DNA of 64,000 nt. Source: Bryopsis sp. KO-2023 (Eukaryota; Chlorophyta; Ulvophyceae; Bryopsidales; Bryopsidaceae). The stretch is taken from assembly GCA_030272585.1 (NCBI GenBank), contig BSYQ01000005.1, forward strand, positions 310,001 through 374,000. The letters are read 5' to 3'. This document shows, piece by piece, positions 11,101 to 21,499 of this stretch. Below the pieces are notes generated by a model. The model searched no databases. It was not told the origin of the DNA and saw nothing but the letters and a program-made list of their open reading frames with translations. A program made the translations under genes and the position numbers. The first letter of the stretch is position 1; every line of letters starts with the position of its first letter.

Positions 11101-11624
11101 AGCTTGAACAAGAAAACAAAGTTGCCACAAAAAAAATCAAGGAACCAGCAAGAATACCACCACCGCCAAGACAAAAATTGCCATCTACCGTGGATCCATT
11201 GTGGAAACGCAGTAGGATCCCGCAGCCACAATCATCACGACAAAAAAAGTTGCCATCCAACAGTGGAATACCCCTCCCACCATCGAAAAGGCCATCAAGC
11301 ATGAGTCCACTGCAGAACCAAAGGAGGATACCACCACCGCCCACGAAGATGCCATCGATCAAGAATTCGCAGCGAAACCAAAGGAGGATACCCCTCCCAC
11401 CATGGAAAAGGCCATCAATCATGAATCCACTGCAGAGCCAAAGGAGGATACCACCACCGCCCACGAAGATGCCATCGATCAAGAATTCGCTGCGAAACCA
11501 AAGTAGGATACCATCACCATCATTCTTCAACTTTGTGCCTTGGCCCTGCTGTAAACGGCATTGTAAGGCCATTTTACCGTCTCCACCAAAAAATGTACAC
11601 CCATCGACGCACGTTAAACTGTAA
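2141..11624 (+). CDS. Mosaic gene A: Pol III subunit / dynein / GCN1 / dynein / Pro-rich tail
   Basis: Exons, chosen by GT-AG ends and homology, are 2141-2344, 2462-2678, 2865-3001, 3084-3265, 3345-3516, 3609-3741, 3936-4369, 4624-4834, 5065-5276, 5500-5736, 5866-6087, 6226-6597, 6723-7259, 7429-8196, 8303-9118, 9207-9673, 9777-10060, 10184-10535 and 10625-11624. They total 6,957 bases, one frame of 2,318 codons plus stop, and every phase agrees. Approximate residues: leader 1-68, Pol III RPC1 69-172, dynein linker and half of AAA1 173-348, GCN1 349-1526, dynein AAA1/AAA2 link to start of AAA3 1527-1990, AAA6 piece to about 2043, basic proline-rich tail to 2318. The first donor (2345) and the acceptor at 3935 are the least certain sites. 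Function is unknown; neither a motor nor a polymerase could work from these parts. It may be an expressed chimera or a recent mosaic pseudogene whose frame has not yet broken. Confidence 0.7.
2462..2960 (+). other. POLR3A: RNA polymerase III largest-subunit segment within gene A
   Basis: Exon 2462-2678 contains [14 protein letters not shown], the signature found in Pol III large subunits as CGSKGS-INISQMIACVGQQ. The next exon starts [13 protein letters not shown] and continues [18 protein letters not shown], matching the funnel/trigger-loop region of RPC1 (KGFVANSFYSGL, EFFFHT, GREGLVDT). The cysteine and the KGF-ANS form favour Pol III over Pol II. About 30-40 residues that normally lie between the two motifs are missing. 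The second exon runs without a break or frame change into dynein linker sequence near 2960. The family call is firm for the second motif and good for the first; the N-terminal part of exon 2462-2678 is not recognised. Confidence 0.8.
2961..3741 (+). other. Dynein linker end and half of AAA1 within gene A
   Basis: Exons 2961-3001, 3084-3265, 3345-3516 and 3609-3741 match copies B and C exon for exon. They give the end of the linker (LNPIQL-SSWQ), [21 protein letters not shown], the AAA1 P-loop and the sensor region ending [13 protein letters not shown]. The P-loop reads [10 protein letters not shown], so the Thr that binds nucleotide in B and C (GKTEN) is Met. Walker B reads ACSDGFKR where active dyneins have CFDEFNR. 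The exon is cut inside AAA1; at the cut the new sequence GGTGAGC supplies a splice donor. Confidence 0.9.
3936..8843 (+). other. GCN1: GCN1 HEAT-repeat segment within gene A
   Basis: Nine exons encode about 1,180 residues that follow the C-terminal half of GCN1, the ribosome-bound activator of the eIF2-alpha kinase GCN2, in order. Recognisable blocks include [81 protein letters not shown] and [15 protein letters not shown]. Introns are retained, so this is a genomic copy and not a retrocopy. The N-terminal half of GCN1, including the HEAT block before this point and the EF3-like region, and the extreme C-terminus are absent. I see no stop or frameshift in the segment. The RWD-binding region that contacts GCN2 lies about here in GCN1, so binding could in principle persist; that is inference. 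Confidence 0.92.
8844..10660 (+). other. Dynein AAA1-AAA2 link, AAA2 and start of AAA3 within gene A
   Basis: The exon that ends GCN1 continues in frame as [20 protein letters not shown], the dynein segment after AAA1. AAA2 follows in exon 9207-9673 with an intact P-loop GQPFSGKS and Walker [11 protein letters not shown]. In this stretch A keeps about 11-12 residues before WIENMN that B and C have lost. Exon 9777-10060 begins [13 protein letters not shown], closer to active dyneins than B or C. Exon 10184-10535 has the LFSFVWSVG motif before AAA3. The last exon starts [11 protein letters not shown] and then jumps straight to AAA6 sequence at 10660, so AAA3's own P-loop is gone. Confidence 0.92.
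10661..11145 (+). other. AAA6 scrap and charged linker within gene A
   Basis: From 10661 the frame reads [20 protein letters not shown] and [20 protein letters not shown], the same sequence as gene B at 28151-28290, which is AAA6 of dynein (canonical YRNVCRSLFEKDKLLFSF). Near 10796 it departs into [20 protein letters not shown], which resembles the dynein block that follows AAA6 (LG--FIEPPPFDL). After that comes a Lys/Glu-rich stretch to about 11140 with no match. There are thus probably two internal deletions, both in frame. Confidence 0.75.
11146..11517 (+). repeat. 20-residue proline-rich basic repeats (60-base period)
   Basis: About six copies of a 60-base unit encode a pattern like [20 protein letters not shown], alternating with [20 protein letters not shown]. 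Neighbouring pairs at 11320-11500 are close to identical over 120 bases, so the array grew recently by pairs. The repeats sit in the last exon of gene A and the frame is held through all of them. PxxP-with-Lys motifs resemble SH3 ligands. The reverse strand is open too (11719-11072), an effect of the repeat. Confidence 0.85.
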
Positions 11625-11821
11625 CTGACAGTGCAAATTAGTAAGAATACTGGAAAACAGGCACGGAAAACGGGAAGAAAAGGTGTTTTACCATCGTTTT
11701 TGCATGCTCGGGGTGGCACTGTATACTAACAACTTACAGTGTAGCGGTTGAGATGCTCTCATACCTTCAATACCTTCAAGTACTCCACACGAAATGCAAA
11801 TACACCTGAGAAAACAAGAGG

Positions 11822-11827
11822 AATAAA
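11822..11827 (+). terminator. Possible polyadenylation signal of gene A
   Basis: AATAAA lies 198 bases after the stop codon at 11622-11624. It is the first such hexamer downstream, but lineage-specific poly(A) signals are unknown here, so this is only a candidate. Confidence 0.25.
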
Positions 11828-12429
11828 ATCACCCCATGGAAGAAGTTTGCTATCTAATGAGAGGCAATTGACTTGTCAATATGACCATGTGTCTTGTGCT
11901 GTGTGTAGGTATTTTCCTTCGAGAACGAATGTCGGGCCTTCAGAAACTACGATTGTACAAAAAGCTGGAAACGGAGGGATTCCCAAAAGATCCATCGGAT
12001 GATTCCCATAATCTTTTCCAAACAATGATGAAATCACGAATGTTTTTGAAACTGAAGGAGTCGTTAAAGGAGGGAAGATAAACTGTTGTGATATTTGGGC
12101 AATGTAAGTAATTTCAAGTTGTTGAATATACAATTTTGGTACCAAGGCTTACAATCCAACAGGAACCAATCGACTGGCCCTGGCAACAACTATTGCCGCA
12201 ACACGTTACAGTTTTCCGACGCGTGTTTCAAGGGAAAAGCGCTTGTGGAAAAAAAGCCTGTGACCGCAACATGCAAAATGCGGTCAATTCAAAAGACATT
12301 TCCAGATGGCGGCTATGAGTCATAGCCGCCACCCAGAAGTTTGTCCGTGATCCGCCAGACTGACACGAATCGTGCGCAATTGTCATTTCGTACGGAGATG
12401 GATGAATTCCGCGAAGCGTCAACAGAATC

Positions 12430-12560
12430 GTCGGCAGTCGAGAGAGATGGCGTCCCCCATATGGTCACGGCGATATGTCAACAGGTTCGTGCCAAAATTG
12501 GAGTGAAGAAGACTTCAAAATCTGCGTCTTGGCGTGTTTTTTTACTCTGGGGTGGAACTC
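12430..12560 (+). repeat. Diverged duplicate of 29755-29890
   Basis: Both places read AGAGATGGCGT, then CGGCGATATG or TGGCGATATG, CAACAGGT, and GGCGTGT-TTTTACTCT at similar spacing. In translation both give AICQQVR followed by a hydrophobic stretch. Identity is roughly two thirds by eye. This could be an old interspersed element or two members of a gene family; I cannot tell which. Confidence 0.45.
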
Positions 12561-13494
12561 GTGCCACGTCGCTGGTCAATTCTTTTATCTTTTTTTCTTT
12601 TAGTGATTTGTTTCTCCGTCATAGAATGACCTTCCTGAAAACTGTTGAAAGTGAGGATGTGGTGGAAGTTGTTGATGTTTTGTTTTCAGAACTTATATCA
12701 AATATGGTCCCAGATCCACCCACTGGAGTGACTCAATGTGCAAGTACCTATTTGACATGCTGCCCAACCTCTGATGATCGGAGTCTGATGAAGAAGCCTG
12801 CGGATTGCCGAATTTGATTCTGGAAAATCAAATTCCACTCAGCTGGAGATGCACTGTCTGAGGTGGGGACCACCCCACCACCATTGACAATATATGGGAA
12901 AATAGATGGCCAAACATGAGTGACTCTTCTATGATCTGTTCCAAGGTTCATTTTAATCTCATCAAAGCCTGCTTTATTTTAACAAACTTTTCCTCCAGTA
13001 ATAAGAAATCTCATTTCCCCCGGGTGGTGAAAAAATGACATTTTTTCAATTCAAATTGGCTCAAATCTGAGGATTTTTCAGACTCTATCTCTGGTGGATC
13101 TATTTTTGCACTGCACAACACTCTGGGACTTTGATCGTCTGGGTGGAATCTTTAGAAGAGTATACCGAAAACCACGATATCGTCGAAAACCACTTTGTTT
13201 GAGAATCAGACACAGCAAACATTATTTCCTTTTTTTTGCTAATCCATGTTTTTTTTGTCCATCACCCAGGATTTTCCATATGCCACCAGAGCATCCGACG
13301 ATTGACAGGCAGGGTGGAAAGAGTCACAGGATTCCCAAAAAGTATTTGGTTTTTCATTTTTTGTTTCTCCATGATTGTGAAGCGCCATCTTTGTTTTCTA
13401 ATCTCAACAAGTCCATGCCGGGTTGATCTCCCATATCAGGATTAAGAAATTGATTTTCTTTGATTAAATTCTGTTCCATTGTCTTTCTTCCTTT

Positions 13495-13899
13495 TTGCCT
13501 GGATTTTTGATCACAAAGCAACAGGGACTGTTTTGTTCTTTTCCTGAAAAAAGACACATCCCTCTTTCAGCCACATTCGGTTATTTAGAGTTTTTCTGTA
13601 CCAAAATGAAAGTCCGTTCTTTTAAAGAAAAAAAAAATTCAAAGAATTTCAAAGGGGATCCTGATGAAACATTCAGAAGATTCACTGTTGACCAGGTCTG
13701 GAGTTGGGACACGGGTCAAAAAAAAAATCTCGGTATTGCTGTTCAGTCGGGATGCAGTAGTGGATGTTACAAAGGGGAAATCAAAACACGAACAATCGAT
13801 GGAATGCATGCGAAATGCACTTCGTTCTGCTTTTTTGGTTACAAAATATGTGTGGAATGCTATGCAACAGCAAACAAAAATCCGAATGTCCAAAAATGA
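13495..13899 (+). CDS. Unidentified Cys-rich ORF
   Basis: An open frame of 134 codons without a family match. Its second half is enriched in Cys and aromatic residues (GCSSGCYKGE, then FFGYKICVECYATANKNP). That spacing recalls some DNA-transposase N-terminal domains, but I see no catalytic DDE triad. Downstream, short open pieces at 14214-14435 (GRGNCTHQKVETIHPITREQ) and 15015-15212 could be further parts of one decayed gene, since all are + strand and separated by AT-rich DNA with stops. It may equally be chance in low-complexity sequence. Confidence 0.2.
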   Translation: MPGFLITKQQGLFCSFPEKRHIPLSATFGYLEFFCTKMKVRSFKEKKNSKNFKGDPDETFRRFTVDQVWSWDTGQKKNLGIAVQSGCSSGCYKGEIKTRTIDGMHAKCTSFCFFGYKICVECYATANKNPNVQK

Positions 13900-16385
13900 G
13901 CAGTGAACAGTATCAAACATTAAAAAACAAAAGAAAACAGTGTGGTAAAAAAACTGCACTTTTTCTCTTGTTAATTTTTCTTCTCAAAAAGACAAAGACT
14001 TTTTTCTAATTGCACACAGAAAGAGTGACCAGCAGTCAGCCCAGCGATCCAAAAAACGAAAATGTTCCTTGGTGATGAGATTGAATCGTTGGAAACACAG
14101 GTTTTGTTTGAAACCCAACCCAAAACAGAAAAGTAAGAAACCATAAAAAAATACAGACGAATTTAAATGTCTGTATTCTTCAGAATGGTGATTTAGACCG
14201 CTGAAACTGTGGTTTGCTTCGTTTATTTCAATTCAGGGACAAGATTTGCACCGCATATATAGTCAAACCTGGACGGGGAAATTGCACACATCAGAAGGTA
14301 GAGACGATCCACCCGATCACAAGGGAACAATCCAAACACCTTCGACTATATTTTCAACAGAATATGAAAAGAAAGTTAGAAGCTGTTAAACAAATCTTGT
14401 GGCATGCCTCCCCCCCCTTATTAAAAAAAAAGTGACAATCGTTTGATTTTTTCCGAAAGGGGGGGGCGAGGGGATTTCTGTGCATGCACTTTCTGTCCAT
14501 TCTTTTAATTTTTTTCTTTTCAAATGTTGTCAATTGATCACAACCCAGGAATCAATGTTTTTGTCTGTTAAAAGTTGATTTTGGAAAGTTGTCGAGCGAG
14601 AGCATACATAAAAATAGCAAAAGAAATTGATTGCGGTCAGTGGAAAAATTGCTTTTGAAAGAAAGGGCATATTGAATTCTTTTTTTATGTCTGTATGCAG
14701 GCAGTAAAAAAGAGTTTTTGGTGTGGCCTCGTGTCTGGAAATCTACAGCAAAGAAACTCGTGATTTGCTGTCCAAGCATTTTGACAAGATATTGCAATTG
14801 AAAGAAACCATTGGGACAATGGGTTTTTGGGCAAAAATTGAATGCAATTTGTTGTGAAAGGTGTGTCGGAAATTACCACTGTACTGCAAGTGGATGTTTC
14901 TGTCTGTTGTTGTTTGCTTTGTTTTTTTTTTTTAAAGATATACATCCAGGGGTGTGTGATGACAAATCAATCAATACAGAATGACAGAATGATAATGCAC
15001 AGGCTCCATTATAATTGTGCAGGAATGCCAAGCTTTTTTTCGTCGAATGGGACGATTTCGCTGACACAATTCGGACAAGCTCGCTGCTTGATTTGAAAAC
15101 AATCCTGCTCTCAGGGGTGGCCATGAGGTGTGGATTAAACAAAAAGCATGGTAAAAAGAAGTCGAAATCTGCTTGCATGCACCCAATTCTTCTAATCCAA
15201 AAAGAAAGTTGAAAACTGCTGAAGCAGATCAATTTTAAACAGTTTTTTAATTATTATTTTTTGCTGCATCCATTCAGGTCTTGGTACCAGTTCACACACC
15301 TCAACGATCATCTTCTTATCCATAGCCCCGATATTAGGTGTTCACCTCTGGGCATGGATCCCTAACCCACTCCAAAAGTTGATGCATTGGAGATTGGCAC
15401 TCCGAAGTTGACCTGAGAGCCCTTTGGAACTGAGTCTCATGCAAAACTACAAAAAGCTGGGGGCGGTGTGCTAGTCGAATCATTAGAATTCAGGTGGATA
15501 TCAAAAAGGGGCTGGGTGTCCCCATTGGTGCAAGTTCCATCCATAGCTTTGTGGCTGCGAGGGAATCTTTGATTCAAACTTACAGCCAGAGATTGAAACT
15601 GGCATCAAAGAGTGGTGTCCGTGGACATTACACACATTATTCGGCACAATTCTTTCTGGTAGCGTTGTTCAAGTAAGAATGCTGATGATGGTATCTGATG
15701 ATATCATGCCAAACTGTTTAGCCATTCCCTCTGTATACACTGTATTGCAAGGCCCAAACTTCTTCCACATGAGGTACCGGGATTTCTGCATTCAAAATAA
15801 CGCGATTTTTTACCATCCTACAGAAAGTCGCAAATGTCAGCATTCAAATCATGAACATTAATGTACCAATATCGGTACTATACTATGGGCTTCTGTTGAC
15901 TATGATGGATTGACTGAGTCCCAAATTTTTTTCTTATAATTCTATAAATATGCAGCTATCTGGTTTCACAAAAAAGAGGTTCTGCTGTTATTAGACAAAT
16001 CTATGTTCTTTCTCATTCACTGCATCGAAAGCATCCGTTTCACCAGCAGCTAAAAAAAAAAGTTCCCAAAGCTATCTTGAATCTAGTTTTCAGCATCTCT
16101 TCGAAAATGCTACATGTCCCCCCTAACCCCCCCCTCCCTTTTCGAATCACTGTAACTTATTTATATTTATTTATGCCACCCACTGTGAGGAAATGTGAAG
16201 GGCTGTCTTGTGCTTTTCCACAAGGTCAGCCCTGAATTTGTTTGACCTACCCTATCAGAGCTCCCGCCAGCTCCCTTTCTGCATAGCAAGCACTATTATG
16301 GCGACCAGCTAGAAGGACAATAAAACGAAACGTCCATGAGATTCCTGTCCATCAAAGAGTTTTTCCAACACGAGTGATCATCCAC
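13900..16385. other. AT-rich region without a confident gene
   Basis: Runs of A and T, several ORFs of 60-120 codons on both strands, no recognisable domain. The ORF at 15494-15676 (+) contains a plausible protein-like stretch (KKGLGVPIGASSIHSF) but is isolated. A TTTATTTATA-type repeat lies near 16160. Confidence 0.4.
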
Positions 16386-16740
16386 TATTAGACTTCTTTG
16401 TTTTTGCTCTACTTTTTCTCCTATTTGAAATTCTCTGTTTTGGGGAGGTGGCTGCAAAACATCTTAGTGTTATTTTTCATTGCATGGCTTGTTTTATTCA
16501 CTTCATTTAAAAAAAAAGTTCCATTTGGCTTACTTGCATTTTTTTTTGTCCTCAACAGACTGTAATAAGCAAAGATACTGACCACAACACAAAAGCTCCT
16601 CGGGCTGGAACCAGAATCGATTAAAAAGCATCACTGGAAAGCCCTTTTGCTGACCAGGTCACAGGATGTATATTTTCTTGAAAGTTCAATGAGACAGTAG
16701 TCACCCAACAAGTGTCTTTTCTCTCCCTGCAGATGAATCT

Positions 16741-16755
16741 CCCCCCCCCCCCCCC
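16741..16755. repeat. C15 homopolymer
   Basis: Fifteen consecutive C. Similar G or C runs of 16-18 occur at 58301-58318, 59997-60014 and 61000-61015. Confidence 0.95.
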
Positions 16756-18430
16756 AAAGACAAAAAAATTAAAAAAATCAGCTGTTTGTAGGTAATGTTT
16801 TTTAAATCTGATCAGAAAAAGAGAAAAATAAAAGCTTTTACCACACACACACACCCCCAAAAAAAAGAATGCTCCACAGTTAACAGAAACAGTATCTCGG
16901 CAAGAATAAAAAGAACCAGTCAGACTCAACCACACATTTATGCGAGAAAGCATTTGCTTGAATTGTATCCAGACCATAGCCATAGCTCTTGCAAGAAAAT
17001 GTCCTTCGTAAATTCAAGAAGGTATAGGGTTAGGTTCGTGGAAAATGAAAATGACTGGCTCATAATGTTCAATGCAAAAAGAGGTCATCTCGAACCTGCC
17101 ATTCAAAAACAGAATTTACCCCCCGATCATTTTGACACAGGAGTAAAGCATCAAGAAATAAAAAAGTCTCAATTTTTAAGCAACTCTCTTTCGAAATCGT
17201 ACCTCATCAAGAGTAGCTGTTGCCGTCTGAGCCCCTCTTCGAAAAGTTTCTTTCCTGATTCTTCTGGATGGTTGCTGAACATTTATTGCTAGGAGAATTG
17301 CGGGTTGGCTGTAGAATATAAGGAAATGAAATGTCCATCGACTTTGAGGATGTGCAACCACCTGTATGACAAAACCTGGACATTTGATCACCAAAGAAAG
17401 AAAGCACCAAAGGGCCATATCGCTCTTTTTGCACAGAGGAGAATCCACATGGTTAGGATTTTTACCTCGATGCATGTTACATATGTCACAGAAAAACAAG
17501 ACATGAGCCAACGATTCTGAGCTCCTTTATTTCCCCCACGTGCAACTTGGCAATACAAAGAATCTATTACAAAAACACCTTGCATTTGCTTTGTCTGATT
17601 TCTCAAGCAGAGCAACTTTTGATCAGATTTTTCAATATACTTGATCCAGTACATTCTTCCGTCAGAATAGCTCCATATGTACGTTTCTGCCAATTTTTTT
17701 CTCATGACCAACTTGCAGAGCAGGGTCATATTCAGAACAATGCAGCGAGCTGATGACCAAAAGCTTGGCATCCCTGTACATATCACATGGAAAATTTTTC
17801 ACTCTTCCAGATTATCATTACAAATCCCACCATCATGGACTTTGTTCTTCGATTTTCAGATTGGAAAGTGAAAAAAAAACTATGTTTACGCAGAAAAACA
17901 CGCATGGAACTCCAAAAATAGACTCAGGATCAATTTTGTTAGGATTTCGTTAGTGTCCATGATGTTTTCCGACAACAACTTGAGTTTCATTACCCTGAAA
18001 GCTAGCATCACCGCACCCCTTTGGCATCTGTTCGCTCAACTCTCCCGAACTACAATGCTTTCGCCATAGAGGGGAAATCGTTCCAACAGCTCCATCTTCA
18101 ACTCTACACTGTGTAGGGGAAAAGAAAAACTTCAAAAGTCCCTGTGGGACCTCCACAAATAAAACAATTCCCGATGCTGGCAATTGAAACTTAAGAGCAA
18201 GCGATGTTTCATGCAAAATTTACCAAACAGAAAAGGGTTAAAATCTGAGCGAGAAAGTATTGCGCATCTGCCCCTCGGCCAAAAAAGAATTATTAAATCT
18301 GAAAGCAAGGAAGCCACCAGAAAAAATATACATCTTTCCTTTCTCCACCTCCTCGCGACATGACGTTGGTGCATGCTTGGTGTCAGCCTGGAGCAAAGAC
18401 AAATTTCCAACACAAACTTTGAAAAAAAAT

Positions 18431-18664
18431 TCAAGATGGCGGCTTGAGGCGATTTCGCAGGAATAACAGATTGCACCCTTCGCCTCTAAGCTGATCGATA
18501 TCGCTGGGAGTGTTGTCGTCAGAGTAAGGCTCATGATGGCAGTGGCTGCGCTTTGACAACACGTGGGTGATTTGGGTGCGTTCCCAGACTGTTTTGACAG
18601 TTGCTGGAAACAAAAGACGCCCTTCATGACCTGCATGAAGCTGTGAAACCGCATGAAATGACAT
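18431..18664 (-). pseudogene. U1 copy of the conserved small ORF
   Basis: From ATG at 18664 the frame reads MSFHAVSQLHAGHEG and TVKTVWERTQITHVL and ends at 18431. It parallels the ORFs at 22006-22353 (-) and 45930-46268 (+). Relative to the 22 kb copy it has a 9-base deletion, which keeps frame, near 18490-18510. Its 5' end is lost where U1 jumps to the expansin fragment, so it is probably a truncated copy. Confidence 0.4.
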
Positions 18665-18679
18665 GCTATCGAGTGCCTG

Positions 18680-18960
18680 ATCACATGTGGCCTGCCCATC
18701 TAGCTATTTGGAGAACAGGCACTACCTGGCCAGAAACTCGAGGAAGGGCCTGAAACGGTGGCGCAACCATCGGAAAGTGGTCCAGGAGCACTGCCATCTG
18801 CTTCCAATTTTTCTTTTTTCCTAGGATAGAGCTAGGCCTTCTTTTGCTACGTTAGTATCCCTCTGTTTAGAGTTGTAGCAGGTGAGATTATGGTTGTTTC
18901 TTGTAATTGGTGCGGGGTGTGTTTTTTAAATAATGTTTTAATTTGCAATTGGTGCTTTTC
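18680..18960 (+). pseudogene. Expansin-like 3' fragment in U1
   Basis: Sequence from GGCCTGCCCATC to the CT tract matches 22945-23235 and 1675-1990. Small deletions (for example six bases missing from CGATTCGAGCC near 18770) break the frame seen in copy C. It is a fourth copy of this module in the window. Confidence 0.6.
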
Positions 18961-21499
18961 CTCTGAACTCTCTCTCTCTCTCTTTCCTTTCGTTTCCCCC
19001 CACCCCCCACCCCTCCATCCCAAACAAGCACCACATACGAGTGGCGAATTCAGAGGGGTTCTCAACTTGATACAATTTCCACTGCGATGGTGTGTGCACT
19101 ACATATTTGCAACAGTGCATACTATGCAGTTCCTTTCTTTGAATGGCAGGCACAGGCGAATCTTGCTCTTTGATAAATCTTGCGTTTGTGCCAGCTATTG
19201 GACCAAAAACGCATGCATGATCCGTCTAGTGTCTAGAACAATACCAGCAAAACAAAAGCAGTAACTTATCTTGTTCAACAAGATGTTTCCGAATAAAAAA
19301 TCCTACTTTTCCAAGAATCAAGACAGTCCCTGCACACTCCCATCATAGGATTTTTTTTTTCTCCCCTCATAGACCCTGCCCGCCAGACTCACACCTATCA
19401 ACATTTAATTTTAAAGTAACCCAACATCAACACCCAAGAACCATCCAGCTTTCGGCTCTTTTCCCCCAAAGAAAAATCAAAAAGAGATACTGCAGAATAA
19501 AATCAAACACACAAAAATTGGAAGCTTCCACCCACCTACCCAAACACACCTTCACACAAATGTATTTTCAAAACTTTTCCCCCACTCCCAGCCCCCCCCC
19601 CCAAGAAAAAACAGAAAGGGAAAACCACTTGTTTCGCTTGAAAATCAGGTGACTTTTATCATCGTATATATGTAAGTTGGTTCTCTTTTACTTTTCTTTT
19701 GCTGAATTTGTATGGACCTAGTATGTTGCGGCATCTGGAGCCACCATGAAATTTCTTAAGGACCCAATGTATTGAACCACAACACTTGAAGACAGGAAAC
19801 AAAACCAAAGTAAAAAGGAAAAGAATCAGAAAATCTCTGGTGTGACATCGCTGAAAACACGAGTTGAAATCGAGATGAGAAAAAAAAATAACAATGAATG
19901 AACTGGTTCCCTGGTTAGTGCAGAGAAACGAAATAGACCATCAAAGAAACCCCCATCCAAGAACTGAGAAAAAAGAGTTGATGTCCGGCCAGCACTGCAC
20001 AACAAGCTATCAGGGCATTTCCACACTTCGACAGCTGCCCCCAAGAATTCACTTCTTTATCAATCAATTTTGGGAAAAAAAAGAGCAGCAACAGAAACAA
20101 AGGCGGCTGGCAAGCGAAAGTCTTCGGCTCCACCATACATTTCCTCAGACTACGAAAAAAAGCAAACAAACAGTAAAAGCAATAGTAACGATGACATAGG
20201 GGGCGGCACCTTAATCCAAATTCCTTTTACATTTGCCCCATCTGTTTTCATGTGAAACGATCTGGCCTAGTTTCAATAATGTTAAAATTAAGGATTTGGA
20301 GTCCAGTTAACTGTACTGGGCACCGTCCAGCTCTATGTCAGAAAGTGCACTCCTGCAAGCCCCATTACTGATCGCCGATGCACATTCCTTAGAAAAAAAG
20401 ATAAAATAAAGGAAAATAAAGAAAAACTTTTGAACACCCTCCCTCCTCCCCCAGGGTTGTTTCTTGAAAAAGAAAATGCATAGAAAAAGCAAAACAAAGG
20501 CTTTCTGTGCGCACTATGTTGCTTCTCACAGTGCAATGAAAAACGAAAAAATGGTTGATTAGCTGGGTGTGGGTGCCATGGAGCTTTCATTAGTAATGTA
20601 ATGCATTTAAAAGATGACAAGGTATATTGACAGCTTCAATATTGCTGCTTTAAGGTATCACCAGTGATCATCCCGTATTCGATCACTTTCATGTTTTTTG
20701 GTGCCTTTTTGCTCCAACTCAAAACTCTTTGTTTTGGGGAGGCAGCTGCGAAACAGCTTCATATTTTTCTTCAATTTCATGGCTTGTTTTACTCACTCTA
20801 TTACAAAAACATTCCATGGCTAGGTTGCAGTTTTTTTTGTCCTCACCTGAACGTAATGTGCAAAACTACCGACGCACCAGACTACAGCTCCTCTTACTGG
20901 AACCAGAACCAGATTAAAAGTAATTCCAGGGACCTTTTACTCTGACCAAATCACAGTATACATCTTTTATTGAAAGCTCAACGAGACTGCAGTCATCCAA
21001 CAAGTATCTTTTCCCTCCCTGCAGATGACCCCCCCCACCAAAAACAATAAAATAAATAATACATCAGCTATTTGCAGGAAAATTTGTTTTTTCAGAAACA
21101 GGAAAAATAAAAGCTCCAGTGAACAGAAAACAAGAACTAGTTAGAATCGAACACATAATTTTGCGAAAATGCATATGCTTGAATCGTATCCAGACCAATC
21201 GGCAGTAGCTCATGCAAAAAGAGCTTCCTTCGTACATACCCATCTTTATACAATAGAAAGTGATTAGCTCCATAGTCGGAGCTTACCTCAACTGTGCTGG
21301 CCGTGTAGGGTTAGGTTCATGGAAATGAAAATTTCCGGCTCATCATCCCTGATGCAAAATAAGGTAATCTCGAACCTCCCATTTAAAACAGAATTTGCCC
21401 CTCGATCATTTTGACAAAGGAGTAAAGCATCAGATAAAAAAAATTATTAATTTTTTTCCAACTTTCTATCGGAATCGCGCCTCAATTATGCTCAGCTGT

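Larger units (their letters stand above)
11625..13490. other. Region without a confident gene
   Basis: One stretch could be an exon: after TGTAG at 11908 the + strand reads GIFLRERMSGLQKLRLYKKL and stays open to a stop at 12079-12081. The ORF 12341-12817 (+) includes a block shared with 29750-29890 (listed separately). The ORF at 13094-13426 overlaps others in different frames. None matches a known family. Confidence 0.35.
16390..18995. repeat. Duplicon unit U1, direct diverged copy of 20690-23250
   Basis: The unit follows the same order as the left inverted-repeat arm 4.3 kb downstream: TTTGGGGAGG block (16440 versus 20738), CCTGAAAG-TAGCATC block (17995 versus 21555), TACACTG-GTAGGGG (18102 versus 21669), GTCAGCCTGGAGCAAAGAC (18383 versus 21941), then the 3' expansin-like fragment (18690-18960). 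Identity is roughly 80 percent by eye with many indels. U1 lacks the 5' expansin exons. It stops at a CT/CCCACC tract exactly where the left arm begins, so promoter and dynein are absent. Confidence 0.8.

Noticed and set aside
2141..11624. Retrocopies of dynein and GCN1
   Set aside because: Introns are kept at matching positions and with sizes similar between copies, so copying was at DNA level.
11072..11719. Minus-strand ORF of 215 codons with a hydrophobic start
   Set aside because: It is the reverse reading of the 60-base repeat in the last exon of gene A; the + strand joins in phase to recognised dynein exons.
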